From the NCBI RefSeq assembly GCF_009389715.1, contig NC_052409.1:4143775-4207774 (forward strand): a stretch of DNA of 64,000 nt. Direction: 5' to 3'. Position numbers and translations under genes: made by a program. Source of the stretch: Phoenix dactylifera (lineage: Eukaryota; Streptophyta; Magnoliopsida; Arecales; Arecaceae). Within the stretch, counting starts at the first letter, position 1, and each line of letters begins with the position of its first letter. The notes beneath the pieces are model-generated. The model saw nothing but the letters and a program-made list of their open reading frames with translations. It searched no databases and was not told the origin of the DNA. Positions 1 through 10,493 of the stretch are shown here, in pieces.

Positions 1-142
1 ATACCCTACACTAGCATTCCATGCAAGCATCAACAAATCCTTTGGCAAGGTTTATATTTTATCTCTTTCACTTGCTTGCTTGTAGCGCATTCTTTGGCTT
101 TTATGATTGTATCATTCTTGAGTTACTTTTTGCATGCCACAG

Positions 143-3100
143 GGTTCTCTTCTATCAGTATTGAGACAATTTGCTCGTCTGAAGAGTGACAAGCAGGCCA
201 TATCAGTGGGATTTGTTGGATATCCTAATGTTGGGAAGTCATCAGTTATTAATACATTACGCACAAAAAATGTATTTTTCACTGTCACTTTCAATACCAA
301 AAGATGCTGCTTTATCCTTTTTTTAGTTTACTAACTTTAAGTTCTTTCTGTGATGCTACATGGCACATTTTTGGTTGATTTCGCCACAGAAAAAAAAGAG
401 AACAGTTCGGCTATTTTGTAAATTCATAAAACTTCATGGCAACACACTTTGAAAAATAAGTTCAGAAGCCTAGTATATTTGGAGTGCAGAAAAGACGTCA
501 TTTCAAGAGATTGTGTCCTAGTAAATAAGCTAGTAAAAGCTTTTGCTTTCCTTTACATTGGCTAAAAGGCTTCCTTTTATAGCTTTCTAGGCCAGCATAG
601 CATTTTCACTCAACCCATTAGACATACAGTTACACAATGCATCAAGCTTAATATTTTTATTTGACCATCGTGTATAATGATTTCCATGTTCCTTTTTTCA
701 AACTTTATTAAGCATTGAGGAAATTGTTGCCCCTTAAATCAAACTTTTAGCATAATACAGCCATCCACTGCCTTAATTGATGTATTCACATCTCCTGTCA
801 CCTTAGGTTGAAGTATGCTGATACTGAAGTATAGTTAAAGATGACGAATTTGCATTATGAAATATTTTTATATTGATACAGCTTTTGTAAGGATATTGTG
901 GACTAAGATTCTCTGTCACTGCTATTAATCAATTTTAATGTACCAGCTTGTACTGATGAATCATATGAAAGCTGAACAAGATAACTGTTTCTGCATTTTC
1001 TCGCTTTTATGATAATTTCAACAATGTTCTTATGTCTTTCTCGAGCTGTTAAACGCCGTTTGTCTGATTTGGATGAATTTTTCACTTTTTGGTTTTCTGA
1101 AGGTCTGCAAAGTGGCTCCCATTCCCGGAGAGACTAAAGTTTGGCAGTACATTACTCTTACCAAGAGGATCTTTCTAATTGATTGTCCTGGAGTTGTATA
1201 TCAAAACAAAGATTCCGAAACCGATATAGTCCTTAAGGGTGTGGTACGTTTATCTTACTTTGCCTTAATAATTGTAAATATACATATGTGCATATAATAT
1301 AATATTTTTATCATTTGGTGTCTCTTTTCCCCCCTACTTTTTAAGCGGTCTATCCATTAGAAGTTAAAGGAGTTAATCGTCTTACTATTTTGGTCATCAT
1401 GCGTTGTTGAAAAACATGTGTCAGAATTTCACCAGTGAGGTGCCCCAGTCTGGAGTTCAATTGCTTTCTATAGTACAAATTATTTTCAGTAACTTAATAT
1501 TGCTGATGACATGAATATCTAACTAACATGTTTGGAAGACTGCAGCTTTGGTCAGTACCTACATATTAGTGATATGTGGATATTTAATAATCAGCATTGA
1601 CGTCATATATATACACACACACACACACACACCTTGCATTACACTGACAAACTCAAGCCTCTTCGATGCTCCAAATTCTGGTTGTCTCAGTGATCGGAGT
1701 CTGCTGATCGATATGGCATCAGTTCATGACAGTGCTCTTCTTGTTTTGATTTTTTTTTTATAAATCTTAGAAGTGTGACCATATTATGGTATGTGCACCT
1801 ACATAAGCTAAACAAATGCACATAATTACCAAATGGTAGGGCAACTATTGGTGAATAGGATCTTCCCATCAGATCCGATTGGTGGCCTTAGTATTAGTTC
1901 ATGAGGATAATCAATTGGATAGCCTTGTAACCATATTGCTGTACATCTTTTAAGAATTCTACTCCTTTCTTTCTACCCTGTTGTTGTTTGTATTATGCCA
2001 AACCATACAAGATACGGGAGGTGGAGCAGGTATTCACTCTTTACAATCTGTCATCATATGCCCAATGTATCATTCATAATTTGGATATGGTATTGAAATG
2101 AACTAGGACATGTGTTCAGAATACCCAGAAAGCATATATAAGAGGGCTAGTCATTAGAGATGCTAATCTCAATTCAAAATAAGCCAAATGCGGAATGTAG
2201 GCTAATTTGGGATTCTTTACTAGGTGCGTGTCACAAACTTGGAAGATGCATCTGAACACATAGGAGAAGTCCTGAAGCGTGTAAAGAAGGAGCATCTGCA
2301 AAGAGCTTATAAGATTGAAGACTGGTACATCTTTTTTCTTCTTGTTTTTTATGCATGCATGCATATATTTTGTTTTATACATTTATGGCATAGTTTATTG
2401 ATTGTACCAATATCGTGCCATTCTTACTTTTCCTCAATGAGTTTGTGTTTCATTGCTTTTCAGAATTAATTCATGGTATTAATTTTATAATTAAGCTTTA
2501 TCTTTTAAGAATCTTATCTGAGTGGTGATCGCTCTAACTCTAGACATTCCTAATAGCAATGAATTGCAGGAATATGACCACACAATGTGACTGAAAACAG
2601 TATTAAGTTTTACTTCTTGTTCCCTGGAGCTTCTAATTCAAAAATTGTGAAGACATTCTCAATGTAATTGTAAACAGCCAGTAAAGTGTTCTTATTTCCT
2701 GGATCCTTGCTTTCTGTAGGTGCAACATAGAAGGCTGTGCCAAACTTCATACCAAATGGTTTTAGCCTTTCATGGTTGTGAGGCATTAATATTGTGTTAA
2801 GCCATGACATCCTAGTATCCCATCTTGTTGTCAGCTGCCTTGCATGTCCTTTTCCCCCATCAGCCAGTCAAATTTTTGAATGAACTTGTTTAGCCACAAT
2901 TTTTTTTGGTGTATTTGTTGTGTTTATAGCCCAGAACTGATTGTTTATGCTCTTATTCCAGGGTTGACGAGAATGATTTTCTTGTCCAGCTGTGCAGATC
3001 AACAGGAAAACTATTAAAGGTATGACCTAGTTTTTTAATGATCATCAATATACAGATATACTGTATAAGTAAATTCCTGATGGAACACCTAGCACCTTAA

Positions 3101-4874
3101 CGGGTTTTCTCTTTCTATATGCATTTGTTGCTCAGTATCATGTCCTGCTTGTTCGTGACCCCTGCACCCTGCTGCAGTCCCGCAATCATCCATGACAATT
3201 GTCTGTATTGCTTGGGCCTTCCCCTGTTTCCCATCTCTTTCCCAAACTAATGCACCTGTAGTCATTAGGGCATCTTCAGATACAACCTGCATTTATGTCA
3301 ACACCAGCTCGGTTGGTTCACCATCATTTTATCGAGGTTTGGTGCAATTCTGTGTCACACTGAATCCTTATGTCTTGCTTCCTAGACTGAGCATGTCAGC
3401 TTGACGATCTCATCTTTGCTGCAGTTGGCTTATTTGCTGGACCCCTCTTATTTTGCAATATTATAAGTCTTACATGAATATGTCTTGTTTTTTCTCAAAG
3501 CATGCATTGGTTAGATAACACTCGAAGCACTGATCTCATTATTATGTGGTATCTTGTGACCATCAATTTTGACCAATATCTTATTTTGATTTTCCATGTT
3601 ACCATCCTTTTCAGTTGATTGGGGCATTTTATGCTGGTTAGGCATGTGAAACCTGAGGGGTGAAAATTAAGCCGTTGAAACTCAAAATTTCAAGTTGTGC
3701 TGAATTATTATCTTCTTAGACCAATTACTATGTACCAGTTCCTAATTCCTCCCCCCCCCCCCCCCCCCCCCCCTCTCTCTTTTTTTGGAGATTAGGAAGG
3801 GCTAATCCCCACCTTTGACCCTATATCCACCCCACGCTCGACGGGTGATACTATCCGACTATCCGAGGAAGCACTCAGTGGTCCAAGATCCTATATTTCA
3901 CTAACAGCCACTTTTGACACGAGAGCTTTTATACTATGAGCTATGCTGGAGAATTAGGCAATCAAGCTGTTCGTTGTTTAAAGCAGCAACTCTTCTAATT
4001 GATCAAGAGATGATATTCTGATTAGGCAAAATGGATTTGATTTTTAAAATTATAAATAAAAAAAATATTTTGCATAGATGCAAACAGTGACTTGCACCGA
4101 TCTCCTTGTACATAAATATTTTGGCCCTTCCATGCCAATATACGTTGTTGTTTGTCTTTTGTTTTCTTAATTTATATTTTAATGCAGCAGTTACTGATTG
4201 TTATAAACTTTTAGCTACTGCTCATTTTTGTTCTAATCTACTTAGTAGTCAGCTCCAAAACCAGGTTGAATAATCCCTTGTTCAAATATAAGTTGTAGTT
4301 TGTCTTTTGCTTTTAAAATGTTTTATTTTGATGCAGCAATCACTGATTGTTATCAGCTATTAGCTACTGCTCATTTTTGTTCTAATCTAATATGTAGTCA
4401 GCTCCAAAACCTGGTTGAATAATCCATTGTTTAGTTTTTTCCAGTGTTATATTAAAGATGTCAAGTTTCATTTCAAGCATCTTGCATTTCAATGTATGTA
4501 CTGTAGTAGGTGACGGATGTTGATGAAGAGCTAAACTTTTTGTGGATTATTTTCAGGGAGGTGAGCCTGATCTAATGACTGCAGCAAAGATGGTCCTCCA
4601 CGATTGGCAAAGAGGTAAAATACCTTTCTTTGTGCCCCCACCACAACATGAGGAAGGTGATCCATCAGAAAAATCTGATTTGCCTGATGCAAGTGAAGAA
4701 CCAACAATTAGCACGGACCGGACCGCTGCTGCTATGAAAGCCATTGCTGGTATTATATCATTCCAGCAGCTAATGCATGTTCCTGCTCATAAGGGCTTGT
4801 TCAATGGTGGCGAAACAGAGACTGAAAAGATAGAGCACCCTCCTCAAGAAGATGCCAACCCAACTGAAGTCTAG
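143..4874 (+). CDS. NUG2: Nuclear/nucleolar GTPase 2 (NUG2/NOG2 type), 3' part
   Basis: A GTPase that acts in nucleolar and nuclear assembly and export of the 60S pre-ribosome (known for the NOG2/Nug2 family). Five exons are visible: 143-271, 1103-1243, 2224-2324, 2962-3019 and 4557-4874. All have GT-AG ends, join in frame and code for about 248 residues. The first visible exon carries the P-loop ([10 protein letters not shown]1). The second carries PGETK (G2-like) and DCPG (G3). In this circularly permuted family the G4/G5 motifs come before G1, so the missing N-terminal exons must lie upstream of the window. The stretch GGEPD then [10 protein letters not shown] is the family hallmark after the GTPase domain. 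The acidic, poorly conserved tail ends at a TAG at 4872-4874. The MLO gene follows on the same strand 5.6 kb away. The family call is firm; the exact paralogue is not. Confidence 0.93.
3751..3773. repeat. Poly-C tract followed by CT repeats
   Basis: A run of about 23 C followed by a short CT stretch and a T run, inside the last intron of the NUG2-type gene. The length of such a homopolymer is uncertain in any assembly. Confidence 0.9.
4144..4440. repeat. Tandem duplication of about 149 bp in the last NUG2 intron
   Basis: Two diverged copies lie head to tail. The segment with GCAGCAGTTACTGATTG near 4184 recurs as GCAGCAATCACTGATTG near 4333. Both copies continue with the same run ending in GGTTGAATAATCC. 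Each carries a TTTT...GCAG sequence that resembles a splice acceptor upstream of the true one at 4555-4556. Confidence 0.85.
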
Positions 4875-6419
4875 TCAAAATTCCCTGCAGCTCAATTCAT
4901 TCCTGAATTTTGGAGAATAATGAGAAGAAACAGAGGCCTTCTGTTCTTTGTTCCTCTCTGGGGCTGTATCTATGTATGCTAATTGGTTTTTGAACATTTA
5001 AAAGTATCTGGAAGCTGGGAAAGGTTCTGCCATTTTTGAGTACTTGAATGAGATCGGATTTCTTTTCTTAATGACTCACCAGAGGAGAGGAAGAGAGAGG
5101 TTTTTTGCTTGTATCTTGCAAATTTTTCCCCTGATGATTAGTAAGATGTTAAAGGAGGCAAAGTCGTATGAAACTAGGTAATCCAGTTATTCCACCACGC
5201 TGGGTCAATTTCATGGATGGGAAGGCACAGATTTCTGTTTCTATCAAGTTCAGTTTGTTTAATGTTTTTTATAATGATTTTTAAATTATGTTACAGGATT
5301 GTTTGAGAATAGGAAAACTGTTACGCAGGTGAATGGATCGAATAAATAATAATTTTTATGATCATATAGTGTACTGGAACGTTGTCACTTTTAGTGTTGA
5401 GATTATACTTATCACTCATCATACATTAACCATCAACCTTGTCCAGCGCAGGTTACCTTCGCGTACAGATGCCTCGGATCGTTTCATAAGCTCTATGGCA
5501 TCAGGTGACTTTTTTCGATCAGTATCAGCTATTGTTTGCAGAGTTGACACATACATAGACTATTGTACTTTGATGTAACCTGACACAGTCTGACCTGATT
5601 CAACAATGATTTACCATTTTAGTTAGTAATAGATTTTGAAATCCTTCTTAGCTTATGTTCATTATCTCGGGATGGGTCAGTTTTTAACTATAATACTGCA
5701 CTGTGATTCGATCTGCTTGCGGTGCTCACCGAAGAAATGAACGAGACGAGAGGCGATATTGCACACTTCTATTTCAACTGTATCTAGTTCCACTAGGGAT
5801 CTCGAGCTTAAAAGCCACCACCAAAAGAAGTCTTTCTCTTCTTCAGATGATAGAGAGGCGCTCGGATGTAGAATTGGAATTACATAGTAGAGAGCATAAC
5901 ATGCTCATATTCTTTGATATGGTGCCCCCGCTTGAAACAAGAAAAAAACTATTCGTTGGAGTTTTCCTTCTAAAATTTCATCGGTTCGTTTCTAACGTTT
6001 ACTCGTCCCTGCTATATTCCCTAGTTATGTCCAAGCATGGTTGTTTTGGTAATTGGGTATGCATGCATTTATGGGGAACAACTTAAATATTTGAGTTTTC
6101 AGTTTGCTCCAGCCTTTTCATGATCTATTTTGGCCAAATAATATGTTATCTGTTGAAGAAAATAGCATGCATCTGAACAGGCACATATGTTTGTCTTAGG
6201 ACTTGCATGCCAATGAGATTTTGCCATGACTCAACACCAGCCACTTTGGTGGGCCTCATCAGTTTAGCTGCACCCACCAATAGCAGACAAGCTATTAGAT
6301 GGATGAGTGATGGAAAATGGCTGGCCATGCCTCAATTACGTGGGGCGTGTTATCTATACTGCTTGGATGTTGGATCCTGGAGCGGTCTCTTTATGTGACA
6401 CCCATGCACGGACCACCCC
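4875..6419. other. Intergenic: NUG2 3' UTR and unassigned DNA
   Basis: The first few hundred bases after the NUG2 stop should be its 3' UTR; AATAAT occurs close after the stop at about 4916-4921. Beyond that I see several open frames of 60-127 codons (for example 5703-6086 on the plus strand), but none has a recognisable domain, splice structure or matching copy. I treat the stretch as non-coding. Confidence 0.6.
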
Positions 6420-6662
6420 TTGATTCGAGATATTGGGATGATGATTAGGAATGGGGTGGCTTTCTAAGCTAAGTATGTATTTAGAGAGGCCAATAGGGCG
6501 GCCGACTGGGTGGCTGCCTATGCGGCTCATTACTCAGAGTATATTCTGTGGTCAGAAGAGGAGGAGCTGCCATAGGCACTTTGTGAGCTTGTATTTTTTA
6601 ATTTTATTGAGTGTATTCATATAAGCGAACCCGCCAAAAAAAAAGAAAAAGAAAAAAAAAGG
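6420..6662 (+). mobile_element. LINE 3' end: RNase H-like remnant with A-rich tail (copy 1)
   Basis: A plus-strand reading from about 6485 gives VFREANRAADWVAAYAAHYS and then an acidic end at a TAG near 6573. This is the C-terminal signature of the RNase H-like (RVT_3) domain found at the end of plant non-LTR retrotransposons. Upstream, out of frame, is a stretch reading LIRDIGMMIRNGVAF, which aligns with the LLSDICRMLQ part of copy 2. The 3' side is AT-rich and ends in an interrupted A tract at about 6636-6661, as expected of a 5'-truncated, target-primed insertion. It is decayed and not functional. Confidence 0.65.
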
Positions 6663-8202
6663 ATCCCAACTCTGTCACACCTCTCTCTCCTTTTCTTAGA
6701 CAAGTTTAGTTTGAATTTCAAGTTCCTAAGTACTTAGGTAAATCTTGGGGAGGCTCCATCTCCACGCTCTTTCAAAGGGATTAAAGAGCCAAACCAAGTC
6801 AGAAGAACATTTTTCCGGAAGGACGGCTTTAAGTCAGAAAAACACTTCTTTCTTCCTCTCCACCGGGTGATCATTTTCCCAAAAGAAGTGGACTCATCTC
6901 AAGAAAGTCTTGAGGTTCACACATGTATGGATTTTGATTTCCTTAGGCGTGACAATTAACTTTTATATCTAATAAAAAAATTGGTAATTATTAAAAATAA
7001 ATAGAAAGACGGTTTTACTAAAACAAGTTTATAGTTTAAAATGAATAAATTTTACAAAAATGGTTATTTGGTCTTTCTCCGTAAAATCCATTTGGTCAAA
7101 AACTGATAAATCATTAATCTGACAAATTAGTTTTATGAAAAGTAGATCCATTGCTATTTTCCGTTGATGTGTCATCCTTTTTTTTTCTCATTCAAAAAAA
7201 TGTGTCATAAGTTTTTGTTGAAGGTTATTGGGATTGATATATTAACATTATCATAATAGAATATTTAACATCCTCATAATGTTGTTATTACTGTCCTTTT
7301 TATGTTATCATGATCACAAGATCAACATGATTATTTTAGCATTGCTGTCAAGCCACTATTTTATCACACTTCTAACTAATAAAAACACAAAAGATTTTTT
7401 AAAATATCATTGAATAAACACAGATAACAAAGATAGCCCCTTTAAGCAAATATAACGTTTATGTGCTATGTGGCAAAACACATATAAAAACATAAGTAGA
7501 ATAAATAATTCTTCTATTTGGCATGTTATTATTTATGTTTTGAAATAGATAAATATTATATTATTAATATGGGATATCTGAATATGATGCGTTAATGTAT
7601 AGATGATACCGGAGTATGTTAATGTAAACATGGTTAACAATTATTTATTTTATTTTATTTTATTTACATGAGCTATATAAAACGAATGTATTATATGATT
7701 TTTATTAAATTTATTTACATCATAGCCCTCATTTGCCTTATATGTAAATAATATTAGGATCATTTGCTTTTGAGTTTGCCAACTAATCCCACAGCAGATA
7801 CTTACTACAATTTTAAGCCAAAAGCTACAGCATCTCCAAACATACCCTAGATTCACTATAGCATAAGAATCAATCTCTCTTCCCAGCATCTTACTCCATT
7901 AAGGCCGCTACAACCACTGTAGAATGTTGCTGCCACCAATTTCGACACTTTTATAGCTTTAGGACATCAACCATCAGCTCCATTACTATTTGTTGGAAAG
8001 AATGGGAGTCCTAATACTAGAAGAGCAAGGTATATCTATATATATGCTGAAATCCAATTTAACCTAGGAACCTAAGCTATTAGGTTTTAGATCTAATCAT
8101 TTATATCAATCCTTCTCTCATACAACTTATTTCATACTATCCTCAGCAATGAAAAATGTGGGATCTATTTGGAGCTCACATGATTCGAGAAAATAAACAT
8201 GA
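6663..8202. other. AT-rich intergenic DNA, no gene seen
   Basis: The stretch is low in GC with many short A or T runs. The open frame at 7650-7889 on the minus strand is not recognisable and looks like chance. I see no RNA gene, no terminal inverted repeats and no coding signal. Confidence 0.6.
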
Positions 8203-8600
8203 TAGCGACTCAGGGCAGCCCGGGAGGGACTTTCTTATGCGAGATATGTTTTGCAGGCATGCTGTATCATTCTGGAGGGAGATTTAGCTTCCCTGATAGC
8301 ATGCTTCAAGGAGATGGGGCGGGAGAAGGTGGAGCACCAGCTTCTGAGTGATATTTGCCGGATGTTACAGGAGTGCTGGGTTCTTCAGGTTGGGCATGTC
8401 TTTCGGAAGGCGAACCAGACGGCTGACTGGGTCGCCTCCTTCGCTGCACATCACTCCGAAGAATTTCTCTAGATTCAGCAGTCTTCTGTTTCTTTTGCTT
8501 TACGTTATTTACTTGATGCTGATGTAGCTGGCAGTGGTCATGTTAGGATAGTGTGAGCTGCCGGCAAAACGGCGGGTTTTTTTTTTATAACGGGTTTTAG
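8203..8600 (+). mobile_element. LINE-type RNase H-like domain remnant (copy 2)
   Basis: The best preserved of three related remnants. An uninterrupted plus frame from about 8203 to the stop at 8470-8472 reads AAREGLSYARYVLQACCIIL, then EGDLASLI, then HVFRKANQTADWVASFAAHH. This order matches the RNase H-like domain of plant LINEs: the A..GL.YA helix, the catalytic-strand acidic residue region, and the C-terminal helix with ADW. There is no ATG at a sensible place and no reverse transcriptase nearby, so it is a 5'-truncated fragment. A T-rich run follows at about 8577-8588. Compared with copies 1 and 3, the end after the motif differs, so the copies are related but separate insertions or old duplicates. 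Confidence 0.7.
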
Positions 8601-9171
8601 GACTCTACACCGACCGCCAGCCGACTTCCAGCTGGCCTTCAACAACGACCAAAGCGAAGATATATCTTAATTCCTTCAAACCCATGCGCACCGGCCCGGC
8701 TCAACTCCCCATCTTGGATCACAGCTATCTTTCTACTGTCCATATGCTAGGCTTCCATTAGTAGCAGTGCAACGGACCACACATGAGAAGTACAAAGCTG
8801 TAGCTTCAACAAAAGGAGCAATTGAGACCACCATGGAGAGGAAAAGCTACGGATGTGATCACACATGAAAGAGACATGAACGCGTTTACGTTAATTGCAT
8901 GAGAAAAAAATAGATATGGACCAAACAACAAGTGAAGTCATGATCATGGTATGTTTGGTTGCAACATGCATTGAACAAGTTTGATTCCATTTTGATTAGC
9001 GATTTCTCCTACAGCACGAGGATCATATCTAGGTTAGATGGTATGACATGCATTAAACACGCTTGATTCCGTTTTGATTACCAATTTTCCGGAGAGGTGA
9101 AGATTTTATTTTAGGATGAATGAACTAACTTGCCTGATATTCATTTAGACTAACTTGTTCATGTGAAAGAT
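8601..9171. other. Intergenic spacer, no gene seen
   Basis: It holds a local duplication: a motif reading CATTGAACAAGTTTGATTCC with TTTTGATTA near 8970-9000 recurs diverged near 9050-9080. Nothing else is assignable. Confidence 0.5.
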
Positions 9172-9352
9172 AGTGGCATTATTCGGATTGGTGGCCATCT
9201 ATGTGGCCAGCCATGCGGGTGGTATCCAGTGGGCTAGAAATAGGAAGTTGCTTCGGGCATTCCAAAATATTCTATTTTCTGATTTTATTGGATGTATTTG
9301 TACTCGTCAGACATGAGTTATCCATCTAAGTTAAAAAAGAAAAAAAAAAAGG
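9172..9352 (+). mobile_element. LINE 3' end remnant with A-rich tail (copy 3)
   Basis: A frameshifted plus-strand reading gives LVAIYVASHAGGIQWARNRK, which lines up with WVAAYAAHYSEYILW of copy 1. The 3' part, TTTTATTGGATGTATTTGTA, matches TTTTATTGAGTGTATTCATA of copy 1. It ends in an A-rich tail at about 9333-9351. This shared 3' end plus tail is the main support that all three remnants come from one non-LTR family. Confidence 0.6.
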
Positions 9353-10493
9353 AGAGTAGGAGAGGAAGAAAGATAGTGGCATTATTAAGACATTTTATGC
9401 TGTGCAATGCTTATTAACATGTGGTGCAACTGCACCCCAACGATCCAAGTTTTGAGATACGTGCACCTTTAAAATTTGTATCTTTCGCTCATGTTTCCAA
9501 ACTTCCAAACTTGATCTTGCAAAAGCAGATCCATCACAAATACTATGTAATTGACTTTCCAAGATTGTCGAGCCTGCGAACAAAATTTATATCATATCTG
9601 ACTTGTGACATGATGTGATCTTATAGACCTCGAAACGATTTGGGTCGGCTGAGCTTTTTCCAAAGGAGCACTGCACAATTTAAAAGCTAAACAACTGGCG
9701 CGTGGATCCAAGCGGCACGTTTGGTGAATACTAAAGAAAAAAAAATATATTTTTTTTTCCGTCCTTGTCTCTTTGTATTGATAGAGAGGGAGCAGGTGTC
9801 AAGCTTAAGTTGACGGCTTGAGCTGACGGTCTCCAACGATACCAGGACTCTTCAAAGGTCACGCTCTCCTGCTTCTGTTCTTTCTCTCTCTACGAAGTCT
9901 CGGGTGGAGGTGGAACTCGGAATCTTCTTTATTTTCGTATTTGTTGGGATGTAAATCTTTTTCGTTTTGTCTGCAAGCTCGGAGAGGTCTTATGCGGCTT
10001 TTGGAAAGTAAAGCATTCAAGGTCTCCTTTTTCTTTGCTGCAGTGTTTTAGCGGTCCTTCGCCGAGACATACGGATTGAGCTCTTCTGGGCAATGGCGGT
10101 CTCAAAGAAGAGTTTTTGGCATCTTTTTTTTCGTCCTATGGATCTCCCGTAGGAGGGGTGTTCTTTGGGAGCGGGATTTATGGCTTGTGAGTTTGTTAAT
10201 CTTGTGGTTTTGGGGGAGAACAAAAGAAAGTTGCGATTTTTTATGTGGGTTTAGCTGCGGAGTCTAGTAGTCTTGTGATTTTGGGGAAAAAATAGAAGAA
10301 AGTCGAGATTTTGGATGTAGTACTTCTCTTTCTCTGAGCTACGGTTTAGGATTTGAGATATCAGAAGGTAGAGGGCCTTCTCGAGCTAGTTGAGGCTAGT
10401 GAGGAGAGAGGAGAAAGAGGGATACGAGTCTTGTTTGGTGTCGTAGAGCTGTGGTTTAATGTCTAAGAAGCTCTACAAGAATTAGAAATTTAA
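9353..10493 (+). promoter_or_regulatory. Upstream and leader region of the MLO gene
   Basis: Some 1.1 kb between the LINE remnant and the MLO start codon, presumably holding promoter and 5' UTR. I cannot place a transcription start with confidence. From about 9880 the composition becomes richer in GC and CT/GA, as in plant leaders. A G-rich motif is duplicated at a 71-bp distance: CTTGTGGTTTTGGGG at 10201 and CTTGTGATTTTGGGG at 10272, each followed by a GAAAGT(T/C)G.GATTTT stretch. Confidence 0.45.

Noticed and set aside
10017-10267. Frames of 63-68 codons before the MLO gene as a separate small gene
   Set aside because: No conserved motif, both strands open; more likely leader sequence.
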